This document shows positions 34,003-42,286 of a stretch of DNA of 64,000 nt, piece after piece (positions within the stretch are counted from its first letter, which is position 1; every line of letters begins with the position of its first letter). The DNA is from Martelella sp. HB161492 (GTDB lineage: Bacteria; Pseudomonadota; Alphaproteobacteria; Rhizobiales; Rhizobiaceae), in contig NZ_JAATVV010000003.1 in assembly GCF_013184775.1 (NCBI RefSeq), forward strand, positions 248,001-312,000, given 5' to 3'. The notes beneath the pieces are model-generated. The model was given only the letters and a program-made list of their open reading frames with translations, did no database searches and had not been told where the DNA came from. A program made the translations under genes and the position numbers.

Positions 34003-34775
34003 TGACGGCGGCTGATCAGCGCCTGCCGCTTGGCACCTTCCCGCAGACTGCCTGGGATGTCTCTGCCGAAGAGGTCATCCTGTCGCGCCAGCAGCCGGCC
34101 CCCCGGCTGCTGAGCGTCACCGACAAGGGCCGCAAGATCACGCTTGATCTCAACCGCACCGGCATGATCGTTGTCGATATGCAGAATGATTTCTGCCATC
34201 CCGATGGCTGGCTGGCCTCGATCGGCGTCGATGTTGCGCCGGCACGCCAGCCGATCGAGCCGCTCATCCGCCTGCTGCCATTGCTGCGACAGGCTGCGGT
34301 CCCGGTCATCTGGCTCAACTGGGGCAACCGCCCCGACCGCGCCAATCTGCCGCCGTCGACATTGCATGTCTATAAGCCCACGGGCCGCGAGACCGGCATT
34401 GGCGATCCGTTGAAAAACGGCGCCAACGTGCTGGAAAAAGACAGCTGGGCCGCCGCCGTGGTGGATGAGCTCGTGATCGAAGCCAGTGATATCTGCGTCG
34501 ACAAATATCGCATGTCCGGGTTTCAGGATACCGCGCTTGACAGTATCCTGCGCAATCTCGGTCTGACGACGCTGCTGTTTGCCGGTGTCAATGCTGACCA
34601 ATGCGTGCTTTGCACCCTGCAGGACGCGAATTTCCTCGGCTATGACTGTCTGATGGTTGAGGACTGCTCGGCCACCACCTCGCCCGCCTTCTGCATGGAG
34701 GCGACGCTTTACAATACACGCCAGTGTTTCGGCTTCGTCTGCTCGTCGGACGAGATCGTCGCCGGGCTTTCCTGA
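34002..34775 (+). CDS. Isochorismatase-fold cysteine hydrolase (RutB/biuret-hydrolase-like)
   Basis: A 257-residue hydrolase. The catalytic triad is visible: Asp59 in MIVVDMQNDF, Lys168 in VDKYRMSGF and Cys201 in GVNADQCVLCTLQDAN. Enzymes with this N-terminal extension and motif spacing cleave carbamoyl or amide groups from ureido compounds, such as ureidoacrylate (RutB), biuret or N-carbamoylsarcosine. The linked AtzH-like, amidase and GGT-fold genes fit a role in removing ammonia or carbamate from a ureide. A second Cys (204) lies next to the nucleophile. Confidence 0.9.
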   Translation: MTAADQRLPLGTFPQTAWDVSAEEVILSRQQPAPRLLSVTDKGRKITLDLNRTGMIVVDMQNDFCHPDGWLASIGVDVAPARQPIEPLIRLLPLLRQAAVPVIWLNWGNRPDRANLPPSTLHVYKPTGRETGIGDPLKNGANVLEKDSWAAAVVDELVIEASDICVDKYRMSGFQDTALDSILRNLGLTTLLFAGVNADQCVLCTLQDANFLGYDCLMVEDCSATTSPAFCMEATLYNTRQCFGFVCSSDEIVAGLS

Positions 34776-34790
34776 AAAACCGGTATTCCC

Positions 34791-35201
34791 ATGACTGAAG
34801 ACAAACATGCTGCCGTCCAGCCCGTCAATGAAGCCGCCGTGCTTGAAGAGGTGACGGCGCTCTGCGATCTTTACGAAAAGGCACTGATGGACAATGATCT
34901 GGATACGCTGGATGCGTTGTTCTGGGACAGCGCGCTGACCCTGCGCTACGGCGTCGGCGAGAACCTCTACGGCATTGCCGAAATCCGTGATTTCCGCAAG
35001 GGCCGTACGGGCGGCTCGCCGAAACGCGATGTGCTGCGCCGCCAGATCACCACCTTCGGCGCCGATTGTGCCGTCTGCGATCTTGAATTTCAGCGTCCCG
35101 GCGCAGCGGTGAAGGGACGGCAGAGCCAGACCTGGATCCGCACGGCCGCAGGCTGGAAGATTGCCGCGGCCCATGTCTCGCTGATGGGCACCTCGCACTG
35201 A
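34791..35201 (+). CDS. AtzH/HpxZ-like protein (DUF3225, SnoaL-like fold)
   Basis: A 136-residue NTF2-like protein: N-terminal helix ALCDLYEKALMDNDLDTLDALFW, GVGENLYGIAEIRDFRKGR in the middle and QSQTWIRTAAGWKIAAAHVSL at the end. It matches the AtzH/HpxZ (DUF3225) family, found next to AtzE-type amidases in triazine, biuret and oxalurate gene sets. Its role is unsettled; family members are thought to assist or supplement the amidase. It is 15 bases after the hydrolase gene and is followed by a 285-base gap with a repeat element before the amidase. Confidence 0.85.
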   Translation: MTEDKHAAVQPVNEAAVLEEVTALCDLYEKALMDNDLDTLDALFWDSALTLRYGVGENLYGIAEIRDFRKGRTGGSPKRDVLRRQITTFGADCAVCDLEFQRPGAAVKGRQSQTWIRTAAGWKIAAAHVSLMGTSH

Positions 35202-35276
35202 CAGATCAGACGGTCTGCCCGATGCCTGTAACAGGCAGGGGGCGGCGCGATCTGCAGATGGCTTTCTCACAACCGG

Positions 35277-35366
35277 ATTAGAGCGACGTGCGTCCTTTTG
35301 GAGGTACCAGGCCGCTCTATCTTATTGAATCTACGCATCGATCTTTTCGAAAATCGATGCGCTAGT
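35277..35366. repeat. Rhizobial-type intergenic palindromic element
   Basis: The gap 35202-35486 contains no gene. AGAGCG (35280-35285) to CGCTCT (35313-35318) forms an imperfect stem around GTGCGTCCTTTTGGA, then CGCATCGAT (35334-35342) pairs with ATCGATGCG (35353-35361) around a TTTTCGAAAA core. From memory, sequences of this style (GAGCGACGTGCGTCC followed by a palindrome) recur between genes in Rhizobiaceae. A small TGCCTG/CAGGCA hairpin at 35223-35237 could end the preceding transcript. Confidence 0.55.
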
Positions 35367-35486
35367 GCAGAAATGCCAAAGCAGTGCTTGCCCTTTTGCC
35401 ATGCTTGCCGTCATCATCTTCTTCATCGGTGCGACCCGCTCAGCCGGGACGCACCCTTTTCGATTTTCTGCAAGTGAGCTTTGTCG

Positions 35487-36647
35487 ATGACCAAACCTGC
35501 CGATGCCTTCATCTCCCATTTCGATCCCGCTCTATCAGCACCTGAGCCGTCATCGGATCTGCTTGCCGGCATGACGGTTGCGGTGAAGGACAATTTTGAC
35601 GTGGCCGGTACCGTGACCGGCGGCGGCAATCCGGAATGGGCGGAAGATCAGTTACCGGCGACAGGCCATGCAGCCGTCGTCTCCATGCTTGTTGATGCAG
35701 GCGCAACGCTGATCGGCAAAGCCCAGATGGACGAGCTTGCCTATAGTCTCATGGGCGTGAATGCGCGCTATGGCACGCCGGTCAATCCGGCAGCACCTGA
35801 GCGTGTTCCCGGCGGTTCGTCGTCCGGTTCGGCTTCAGCGGTCGCTGGCAAGCTTGCCGATATCGGGCTCGGGTCGGATACCGGCGGATCGGTGCGGCTG
35901 CCGTCGTCCTTCTGCGGCCTGTTCGGCTGGCGTCCGAGCCATGGGCTGGTCCCGCCGGAAGGGCTTCTGGCGCTGGCGCCAAGCTATGATGTGCCGGGCT
36001 TCATGACCCGCGATCTTTCCACCATGCGCCAGCTCGGCAGGTTGTTTGCTGCCGGGCAGAGCGTGGCTGAGGAGGTGCGGCTCTGGTATCCGGCCGATGT
36101 CTGGCATCTGTGCGAACAGGCCTCCGCCGCGCAGCTGAAGCAGGCTCTGCCACGGGGTGACCGCAATGACAGCCCGCTTCTTTCCAGGGCCGATATCACC
36201 GATCTCCTTCCGGTCTTCCGCATTCATCAGGGGTATGAGGTCTGGCAGGTTTTCGGCCCGTGGATTGAAAAGCGCGAGCCCGATTTCGGGCCCGGTATCC
36301 GCGAACGTTTTGCCATGGCATCGAAAATTACAAGGGCGGCATTTGACGATGCGGTCGAAAAGCGCAATGCTTTCAGGGCGCATCTTGAGAAGGTGCTGCA
36401 GCCGGGAGTGGTAATGGTCTATCCGACAGCCCCCGGACCGGCCCCGCTTCTGACTGCCGGTAACGACGAGGTGGAGAGCTTCCGCAACCGGGCGCTTTCC
36501 ATGCTGGCAATTGCCGGCCATGGCGGTCTGCCGCAGCTTTCGATTCCGCTCGGCCTTGTCGATGGCGCACCGATCGGTCTGTCGCTGGTTGCGGCTCCCG
36601 GATCGGACCGGCTTTTGATTGAAACTGCAAAAATGTTCATGCGATAG
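35487..36647 (+). CDS. Amidase signature family hydrolase (AtzE/HpxY-like)
   Basis: A 386-residue amidase with the Ser-cisSer-Lys triad: Lys34 in AVKDNFD, cis-Ser111 in GGSSSGSASA, nucleophile Ser135 in GSDTGGSVR. It is shorter than most amidases (450-500) but close to the short biuret- or allophanate-type members. ATG at 35487 is chosen; TTG two codons upstream is an alternative start. AtzE-type amidases often need a small partner (AtzG/HpxX, about 60-70 residues); none is visible here. Together with the AtzH/HpxZ-like and GGT-fold genes it suggests hydrolysis of an oxalurate- or biuret-like amide. Confidence 0.88.
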   Translation: MTKPADAFISHFDPALSAPEPSSDLLAGMTVAVKDNFDVAGTVTGGGNPEWAEDQLPATGHAAVVSMLVDAGATLIGKAQMDELAYSLMGVNARYGTPVNPAAPERVPGGSSSGSASAVAGKLADIGLGSDTGGSVRLPSSFCGLFGWRPSHGLVPPEGLLALAPSYDVPGFMTRDLSTMRQLGRLFAAGQSVAEEVRLWYPADVWHLCEQASAAQLKQALPRGDRNDSPLLSRADITDLLPVFRIHQGYEVWQVFGPWIEKREPDFGPGIRERFAMASKITRAAFDDAVEKRNAFRAHLEKVLQPGVVMVYPTAPGPAPLLTAGNDEVESFRNRALSMLAIAGHGGLPQLSIPLGLVDGAPIGLSLVAAPGSDRLLIETAKMFMR

Positions 36648-36660
36648 GAAAACTGTCATC

Positions 36661-38247
36661 ATGCTTCATGCAGCCCTTGGGTTTGAGGGTGCTTTTTCAG
36701 CACCGCATCGCGCTGCAGCGCTCGCCGGGCGCGATATCCTGCGTCAGGGCGGAACGGCGATGGAGGCCATGGTCGCCGCTGCGGCGACGATTGCCGTCGT
36801 CTATCCGCACATGAATGGGATCGGCGGCGACGGCTTCTGGCTGATCCGCCGCTACGATGGATCTGTTACCGGCATTTCGGCCTGTGGCCAGGCAGCGGGC
36901 CTCGCAACGCCCGAATGGTATGCCGAGCGCGGCCACACAAACGCCATGCCGACACGGGGCGGGCATGCGGCCCTGACGGTGCCGGGCACGCTTGGCGGCT
37001 GGGCGACAGCGCTCGATCTGGTCGAGGCGGATTTGCGCTTCGGGTTGAACGAGTTGCTTGATGCGGCCATTTCTTACGCCCGCGACGGTATTGCAGTCAC
37101 CGGCAACCAGTCGGTCTGCACGGCGGACAAGCTGGCGGGTCTCAAGGATGTGCCGGGTTTTGCCGAAACCTTTCTTGTCGATGGCAAGGTGCCCCGTGCC
37201 GGTGAGCGGCTGAAACAGCGTGCGCTCGGACGGACGCTGAAGCTGATCGCCACCGAGGGCATTGAAAGCTTCTATTCCGGTGAGCTGGCGGCAACCCATG
37301 CGGCCTTTCTCGAGGATCACGGCTCGCCGCTGCGCTACGAGGATTTCACCGCCTATGCTGCGCGTGAGGTGGAGCCGCTGAAGGTCGGCACGTCGCATGG
37401 CGTGCTGATGAACATGATCCCGCCAACGCAAGGGATCGCCTCGCTGATGATCCTTGCCCTTTTTGACCGCCTGGCGGTCGAGCAAGGCGAGGGCTTTGAT
37501 CATATCCATGGGCTGATCGAGGCCACCAAACAGGCCTTCATCCTGCGCAATGCGGGACTGGGTGACCCTGATTTCATGGCTGAGCCGGCACAGAACTGGC
37601 TGGACGGCGAGCGGCTGGATGCGCTGGCGGCAAAGATCGATGGCAGCCGGGCGCTTGCCTGGCCCTATGATCCGGCGGAAGGCGATACGATCTGGATGGG
37701 GGCAGCCGATCGCTACGGCAATGTCGTTTCCTTCATCCAGTCGGTCTATTGGGAATTCGGTTCTGGGCTGACCTGCCCGGAAACCGGCGTCTACTTCCAG
37801 AACCGCGGTGCCGGCTTCTCGCTCAAGCCTGGCCCGAACCTGCTTGCGCCCGGCAAGCGGCCGTTCCATACGCTCAATCCGGCCATGGCGCTTTTACGGG
37901 ATGGTCGTGTCATGGCCTATGGCACCATGGGTGGCGAAGGGCAGCCGCAGACGCAGAGCGCCGTCTTCACCCGTCACATTGCCTATGGCATGGACCTGCA
38001 GCAGGCCATCACCGCGCCGCGCTGGCTGCTCGGGCGCACCTGGGGCGAGGAAACCACGACGCTGAAACTCGAGGACCGCTTCGATCCGGCGCTGGTTCAG
38101 GCGCTGCAGGATGCCGGTCACGACGTCGAGATGATCGCGCCCTTTTCCGATACGGCCGGCCATGCGGGCGCCGTCGTTCTGCATCCAGGCGGGCTGATGG
38201 AAGCTGCTGCCGATCCGCGCGCCGATGGCGCTGCCATCGTCGACTGA
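36661..38247 (+). CDS. Gamma-glutamyltransferase-fold hydrolase (HpxW-like)
   Basis: A 528-residue Ntn-hydrolase precursor. Self-cleavage would expose Thr343 in EGDTIWMGAADRYGNVVS, the equivalent of the (T/D)TTHF site; PHMNGIGGDGFWLI (49-62) and NRGAGFSLKPG are further GGT landmarks. No signal peptide, unlike periplasmic GGT, so it is cytoplasmic. In Klebsiella the related HpxW, encoded with HpxXYZ, hydrolyses oxamate; the same neighbours (amidase, HpxZ-like) here support that activity over glutathione breakdown. Thr followed by Ile-Trp rather than Thr-His also argues against classical GGT. Confidence 0.88.
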   Translation: MLHAALGFEGAFSAPHRAAALAGRDILRQGGTAMEAMVAAAATIAVVYPHMNGIGGDGFWLIRRYDGSVTGISACGQAAGLATPEWYAERGHTNAMPTRGGHAALTVPGTLGGWATALDLVEADLRFGLNELLDAAISYARDGIAVTGNQSVCTADKLAGLKDVPGFAETFLVDGKVPRAGERLKQRALGRTLKLIATEGIESFYSGELAATHAAFLEDHGSPLRYEDFTAYAAREVEPLKVGTSHGVLMNMIPPTQGIASLMILALFDRLAVEQGEGFDHIHGLIEATKQAFILRNAGLGDPDFMAEPAQNWLDGERLDALAAKIDGSRALAWPYDPAEGDTIWMGAADRYGNVVSFIQSVYWEFGSGLTCPETGVYFQNRGAGFSLKPGPNLLAPGKRPFHTLNPAMALLRDGRVMAYGTMGGEGQPQTQSAVFTRHIAYGMDLQQAITAPRWLLGRTWGEETTTLKLEDRFDPALVQALQDAGHDVEMIAPFSDTAGHAGAVVLHPGGLMEAAADPRADGAAIVD

Positions 38248-38312
38248 GGCCTTTCAGGCGGGTGACGAAGCCATTCAGATTGCTCACTTGGGGAGGAATA
38301 GCCCCCCTCTGT

Positions 38313-38417
38313 CGTCATCCCCGTGCTTGTCACGGGGATCCAGGCTCTTAAGGGCAAGAGTCTTTCGCCGCGCGGACGCGCGTCGGCTGGATGCCTGTGA
38401 CAAGCACAGGCATGACG
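38313..38417. repeat. Large palindromic intergenic element
   Basis: The left arm (38314-38343, GTCATCCCCGTGCTTGTCAC onward) is complementary to the right arm (38387-38416) at 26 of 30 positions; each arm contains a smaller palindrome around GTGCTTGTCAC, with compensating changes (CCCCGTG...CACGGGG against GCCTGTG...CACAGGC). Sequences of the form GTCATCCCCGTGCTTGTCAC are widespread repeats in alphaproteobacteria. It lies between two convergent genes. Confidence 0.75.
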
Positions 38418-38451
38418 TCAGCGAAAGGGGGGGCGGTTTGTCAGCAGTCTG

Positions 38452-38483
38452 AAGGCCGGTGGATTGCTCTACCGGCCTTTTTG
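38452..38483 (+). terminator. Terminator of the hydrolase operon
   Basis: AAGGCCGGT (38452-38460), a 10-base loop, ACCGGCCTT (38471-38479), then TTTGTTTT. A perfect 9-bp stem with a proper T-tract, 14 bases before the end of the convergent permease gene. Confidence 0.85.
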
Positions 38484-38496
38484 TTTTGGCTCTTTT

Positions 38497-40185
38497 TCAG
38501 CGTGCATAGAGCCTGTCGAGGCGGACGAAGCGGCCAACCAGCGCCAGCATGATCACCGTCAGCAGGATCAGCACGGTGGAGAGAGCATGGGCTGTCGGGC
38601 GCAGTTCGAAGGAGGCCTCGGCATAGAGTCTGACCGGCAATGTTGTCATGCGCGCTGTGGTCAGGAAGCTCGTCACCGTCACTTCATCAAAGCTCAACAG
38701 GAAGCCGACGATCGAGGTGGCGAACAGGCCCGGCATCAGCCCCGGCACGATGATCAGGAAGAACCGCTTCATTCCGTTGGCGCCAAGCGAGGCTGCGGCC
38801 TCTTCCTGGCTGTGGTCGAGACCAAGAACGGAGGCCGTCAGAAGCGTGATCGCGAAGGGTAGGATAACGACAACATGGATCGCCATCAGGCCGATGAAGG
38901 GTGGAATGGCGATATAGATCTGGAGCAGCTTCAGCATGCCGACGCCGAGGGCGACATGGGGCAGCGACAGCGGCAGCAGCCAGAAGGCGAGCAGGGCTGA
39001 GCGGCCTTTGAAAGGAAAGCGTGCCAGCGCAAAGGCGGCCGGAACTGCCACGATCAGCGAGACAAGCAGCGAAACAAGGGCGAGCTTTACCGAGATCAGG
39101 AATGAATCGGTGTAGTAGCCGTTGATGAAAATTTCCTTGTACCAACGCAATGTGAAGCCACGGAAACCGGCCGCTGTTGCCAGTTCGACATTGTTGAAGC
39201 TCTGGACCGCCACGAGAAACAGCGGCAGGAGCAGCAGGCCGACAGCCGCCGCAAACAGCAGTTTGGAAACGATCGGGCCGGCAATATTGGCAAGCGGTTC
39301 GACAAAGCGAGGAATGGCGAGCGGACGGCTCTTGCCGCCATGGCGCCAGCCCATCATCCGGTTGAGCGCCAGCGTGGCGAGGACGGCAAAGATCAGGCCG
39401 GTGGCGGTCATGATCAGCGCCAGCGCTGCGGCCAGCGAGGTATTGAGGTTCTGCATCGCCTCCTGCAGCACCAGCATGCCGGTGGTCCAGACCTTCTTGC
39501 CGCCAAGCATCACGGCAGAGACGTAGGATGTGGAGGCCATCAGGAAGACGATGATCATGCCGGATTTCAACCCTGGCAGCGACAGCGGCAGATCGACGGT
39601 CAGAAACCGCATCGCCGGCGATGCACCGAGGCTTTCGGCGGCCTCATGAATGCGCGGCGAGGTATTCTGCAGATTGTCGTAAAGTGCCAGCACCATGAAG
39701 GGCATGAAGACCTGTACGAGGGCGACGACAACGGCGCCCTGATTGAACAGCATCTTGTTGAAGGAGGGAATGCCGAACCAGCCGATCACGGTGTTGATCA
39801 GCCCATCCGGCGACAAGAGCAGGATGATGCCGAGCGAACGCACCACGACATTTGTGAGCAGCGGAATGAGAATGATGGAAAAGGCCAGCGCCCGGTATTT
39901 CACCGGCAGTCGGGCAATCCAGAACGCAACGGGATAGCCGAGCAGCGCAGAAACCAGTGTCACCAGCAGGCTGAGCCAGATCGTCTCGAACACGACCTTG
40001 TAGTAGAAACTGTCCGAGGCGATGTCGATGAACTGCTGCAGCGACGGGACCTGCAGAAGCGGCGCGAAGGGGTCGGAATATTCGTGCAGCGACAGCATGA
40101 CCACCGCCAGCAGCGGTGCGGCGAAGGCAAAGGCCAGCCAGATGGTGACCGGCGCTGAAAGCGCCGGCCCAAGCCATTTCCTCAT
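38497..40185 (-). CDS. Fused double-domain ABC permease (PotB-PotC type)
   Basis: A 562-residue protein with about twelve membrane segments in two repeated permease domains. Each half has an EAA docking loop: EAAESLGASPAMRFLTVDLP (from 181) and EEAAASLGANGMKRFF (from 461). Such fused permeases occur in iron(III) and polyamine or amino-acid-like importers (FbpB, PotB-PotC fusions). ATG at 40185 overlaps the binding-protein stop by ATGA. One protein thus makes the whole channel of this importer. It ends the minus operon that begins with the creatininase-like gene. Confidence 0.92.
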   Translation of the reverse strand: MRKWLGPALSAPVTIWLAFAFAAPLLAVVMLSLHEYSDPFAPLLQVPSLQQFIDIASDSFYYKVVFETIWLSLLVTLVSALLGYPVAFWIARLPVKYRALAFSIILIPLLTNVVVRSLGIILLLSPDGLINTVIGWFGIPSFNKMLFNQGAVVVALVQVFMPFMVLALYDNLQNTSPRIHEAAESLGASPAMRFLTVDLPLSLPGLKSGMIIVFLMASTSYVSAVMLGGKKVWTTGMLVLQEAMQNLNTSLAAALALIMTATGLIFAVLATLALNRMMGWRHGGKSRPLAIPRFVEPLANIAGPIVSKLLFAAAVGLLLLPLFLVAVQSFNNVELATAAGFRGFTLRWYKEIFINGYYTDSFLISVKLALVSLLVSLIVAVPAAFALARFPFKGRSALLAFWLLPLSLPHVALGVGMLKLLQIYIAIPPFIGLMAIHVVVILPFAITLLTASVLGLDHSQEEAAASLGANGMKRFFLIIVPGLMPGLFATSIVGFLLSFDEVTVTSFLTTARMTTLPVRLYAEASFELRPTAHALSTVLILLTVIMLALVGRFVRLDRLYAR

Positions 40186-41234
40186 CCGGCAATCTCCCGG
40201 TCGTAGATGGCCTGCCACTTGGTGCGGTTCTGGTTGATGTAATCCCAGTCGAAGTCGACCAGGCTGTCGATCTGATCGGGCATGATCAGCTTCGGCTTCA
40301 GATCATCGGCGATGGCGACATTGTTGACGGTCGGCGAGTAGTAGATGCGCTCGGCATAGGCCTGCATCACCGGTTCGGACAGATGCAGGTTGATCCACTC
40401 TTCGGCGAGCTTCTGGTTCTTGGTGCCTTCGGTGATGCAGGCGACGTTCATGGCAATCGCCTGGCCTTCGGTCGGCTTGGCGAGAGCGAAATCGGGATTA
40501 CGTTCTTCGATGTATTTTTCGCAATAGCTGCCGAATTCAACCGACAGATCGGCGATGTTCTGATCGAACATGTCGAAGAGCTGGGCCTGGCTGCCCTGAA
40601 TGGCGGCAAACGGCTTCAGTTCCTTGACCTTGTTGAAGCCATCGGGTGCCATCTTGGTCTGATCGCCGAACCAGGCGATGTTGGACATCATCAGTGCTGA
40701 AATGCCTTCGGCGCCAAGGCCGCTCGGCCAGGCGATGCGGCCGGCCCATTCCGGGTTCCACATATCCTTCCACGAGGTGATCGGCGCGGACGCCTTCTTG
40801 GTGTTGTAGACAATCGTGCAGGGGTTAATGGCAACGCCATAGCCGCCCTTCTTGGCGATCGGGTAGAGATACTGGGCATTTTCGACCGCATCGGTCGGTG
40901 CCTGGGTCACGCCATCGGCCACGGCCTGGCGGCTTTCATAGATGTTGAGGTAGAGCACGTCGAAGCTCGGGCGGCCGCGTTCAGCATAGGCGCGGGCACG
41001 GCGCTCCACGGTGCCGCCGAGAACGTAGGAAATCTTGCAGCCATACTTGTCGACAAGCACTGGCTCGATGAATTCCTTGACGATTTTTTCCTGTTCGCCG
41101 CCCCAGATGCCGACGACGAGTTCATCGCCGGGCTTGGGATCCGGCGTCTCAGCGCGGACGAAGGAATAGGGAGCGGCAAGCGAGGCTGCGCCGCCGAGAA
41201 GCAGTTTATTGACTGAGCGTCTTGAGATGTTCAT
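40182..41234 (-). CDS. ABC binding protein, PotD/family 1-like, Tat-exported
   Basis: A 350-residue solute-binding protein. The N-terminus MNISRRSVNKLLLGGAA has twin arginines in an SRRSVNK context and an Ala-rich core to about residue 28, so Tat export of a folded protein is likely. The mature part begins DELVVGIWGGEQEKIVKEF and contains VAINPCTIVYNTKKA and WAGRIAWPS as in spermidine/putrescine-type binders; these families also take up phosphonates, opines and thiamine. A 14-base leader (CCGGAGAACAGCAC) with its ribosome site is identical to that before the NMT1-type binding protein at 50518. Confidence 0.9.
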   Translation of the reverse strand: MNISRRSVNKLLLGGAASLAAPYSFVRAETPDPKPGDELVVGIWGGEQEKIVKEFIEPVLVDKYGCKISYVLGGTVERRARAYAERGRPSFDVLYLNIYESRQAVADGVTQAPTDAVENAQYLYPIAKKGGYGVAINPCTIVYNTKKASAPITSWKDMWNPEWAGRIAWPSGLGAEGISALMMSNIAWFGDQTKMAPDGFNKVKELKPFAAIQGSQAQLFDMFDQNIADLSVEFGSYCEKYIEERNPDFALAKPTEGQAIAMNVACITEGTKNQKLAEEWINLHLSEPVMQAYAERIYYSPTVNNVAIADDLKPKLIMPDQIDSLVDFDWDYINQNRTKWQAIYDREIAG

Positions 41235-41235
41235 C

Positions 41236-41256
41236 TGTGCTGTTCTCCGGTTTTTT
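41236..41256 (-). promoter_or_regulatory. Leader sequence duplicated at 50518, copy 1
   Basis: Read on the gene's strand, AAAAAACCGGAGAACAGCAC just before the start codon region; the same bases precede the binding-protein gene at 50518. It includes the ribosome site CGGAGAA and lies in the 26-base gap between the ATPase and binding-protein genes. Confidence 0.5.
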
Positions 41257-41260
41257 TGAT

Positions 41261-42286
41261 TTATATGAAGGTGGTGCCGCCAGCCTCGGCAGAAATGCTG
41301 CAGGGACTTCCGATGGCTGGCGGTGGGGTATCCGACGGAACGATCAGGCGGATCGAGCCGCAGGCGGATTGGATGTCGACTTCGTAGGTCTCGCCGAGAT
41401 AGGCGGCATTGACGAGCGTGCCGGATACGGCAAGCGGTCCGTCGCCTTCGCCGATCTTCAGCCGCGAGGCGCGCAGGATGAGCTTTTCCGCCTTGGCAGG
41501 CGCATTGGCGCAGGTGAGGCCAGGTGCGACGAAGATGCCGTTTTCCACCTTGCCGTCAATCACCGTGCGGTGGCCGAGGAAGGAGGCGGTAAAGGCGCTT
41601 TGCGGTGCATCGCAGAGTGAAACCGGCGTGCCGATCTCGCTCATCAGGCCCTTGCTCATCACCGCGATGCGGTCCGACATGGAGAGCGCCTCGGCCTGGT
41701 CATGGGTGACGAAAATGGTGGTAATGCCGAGGCGCTGCTGCAAGGAGCGGATCTCGTTGCGCATGTCCGCACGCAGATTGGCATCAAGGTTCGACAACGG
41801 CTCATCGAGAAGCAGGACATCCGGCTCGATCACCAGCGCGCGGGCCAGTGCAACACGCTGCTGCTGGCCGCCGGAAAGCTGGCCCGGATAGCGATCGGCA
41901 AAGGCGGAAAGGCCGACCGTTTCCAGCGTGCGGCCGGCGCGCTCGCGCCATTCCTTGCGCGAGAGGTTGCGCATTCTGAGCCCGAAGCCGACATTGTCGA
42001 TGACGCTCAAATGCGGAAACAGCGCATAGGACTGGAACACGACGCCGATATTGCGCTTGTGAACGGGTTTGCCGGTAATCTCCTTGTCATCGATGAAGAT
42101 GCGGCCACCGGAGGGCTGGACAAAACCGGCGATCATCCTGAGCGTGGTGGTCTTTCCACAGCCAGAGGGACCAAGCAGCGACAGAAGCTCGCCCTTCGGC
42201 ACTTCGATCGTAAGGCCGGAAACGGCTGTGGTCTCGCCATAGATCGCCGAGACATTGTCGAGCGTGAGATAGGGCTTAGGCGCCAT
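41261..42286 (-). CDS. ABC transporter ATPase (PotA type)
   Basis: A 341-residue ATPase: Walker A GPSGCGKTT (about 38-46), signature LSGGQQQRVALARAL, Walker [13 protein letters not shown], His in FVTHDQ. The C-terminal part is a TOBE domain of the PotA/FbpC kind. Its start lies 11 bases inside the CocE-like gene, showing translational coupling, and the binding-protein gene follows after 26 bases. It powers the fused permease. Confidence 0.94.
   Translation of the reverse strand: MAPKPYLTLDNVSAIYGETTAVSGLTIEVPKGELLSLLGPSGCGKTTTLRMIAGFVQPSGGRIFIDDKEITGKPVHKRNIGVVFQSYALFPHLSVIDNVGFGLRMRNLSRKEWRERAGRTLETVGLSAFADRYPGQLSGGQQQRVALARALVIEPDVLLLDEPLSNLDANLRADMRNEIRSLQQRLGITTIFVTHDQAEALSMSDRIAVMSKGLMSEIGTPVSLCDAPQSAFTASFLGHRTVIDGKVENGIFVAPGLTCANAPAKAEKLILRASRLKIGEGDGPLAVSGTLVNAAYLGETYEVDIQSACGSIRLIVPSDTPPPAIGSPCSISAEAGGTTFI

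Noticed and set aside
36661-38247. Classical glutathione-degrading gamma-glutamyltransferase
   Set aside because: No signal peptide, a DTIW rather than TTHF nucleophile context and Hpx-type neighbours argue for an oxamate-hydrolase-like role.
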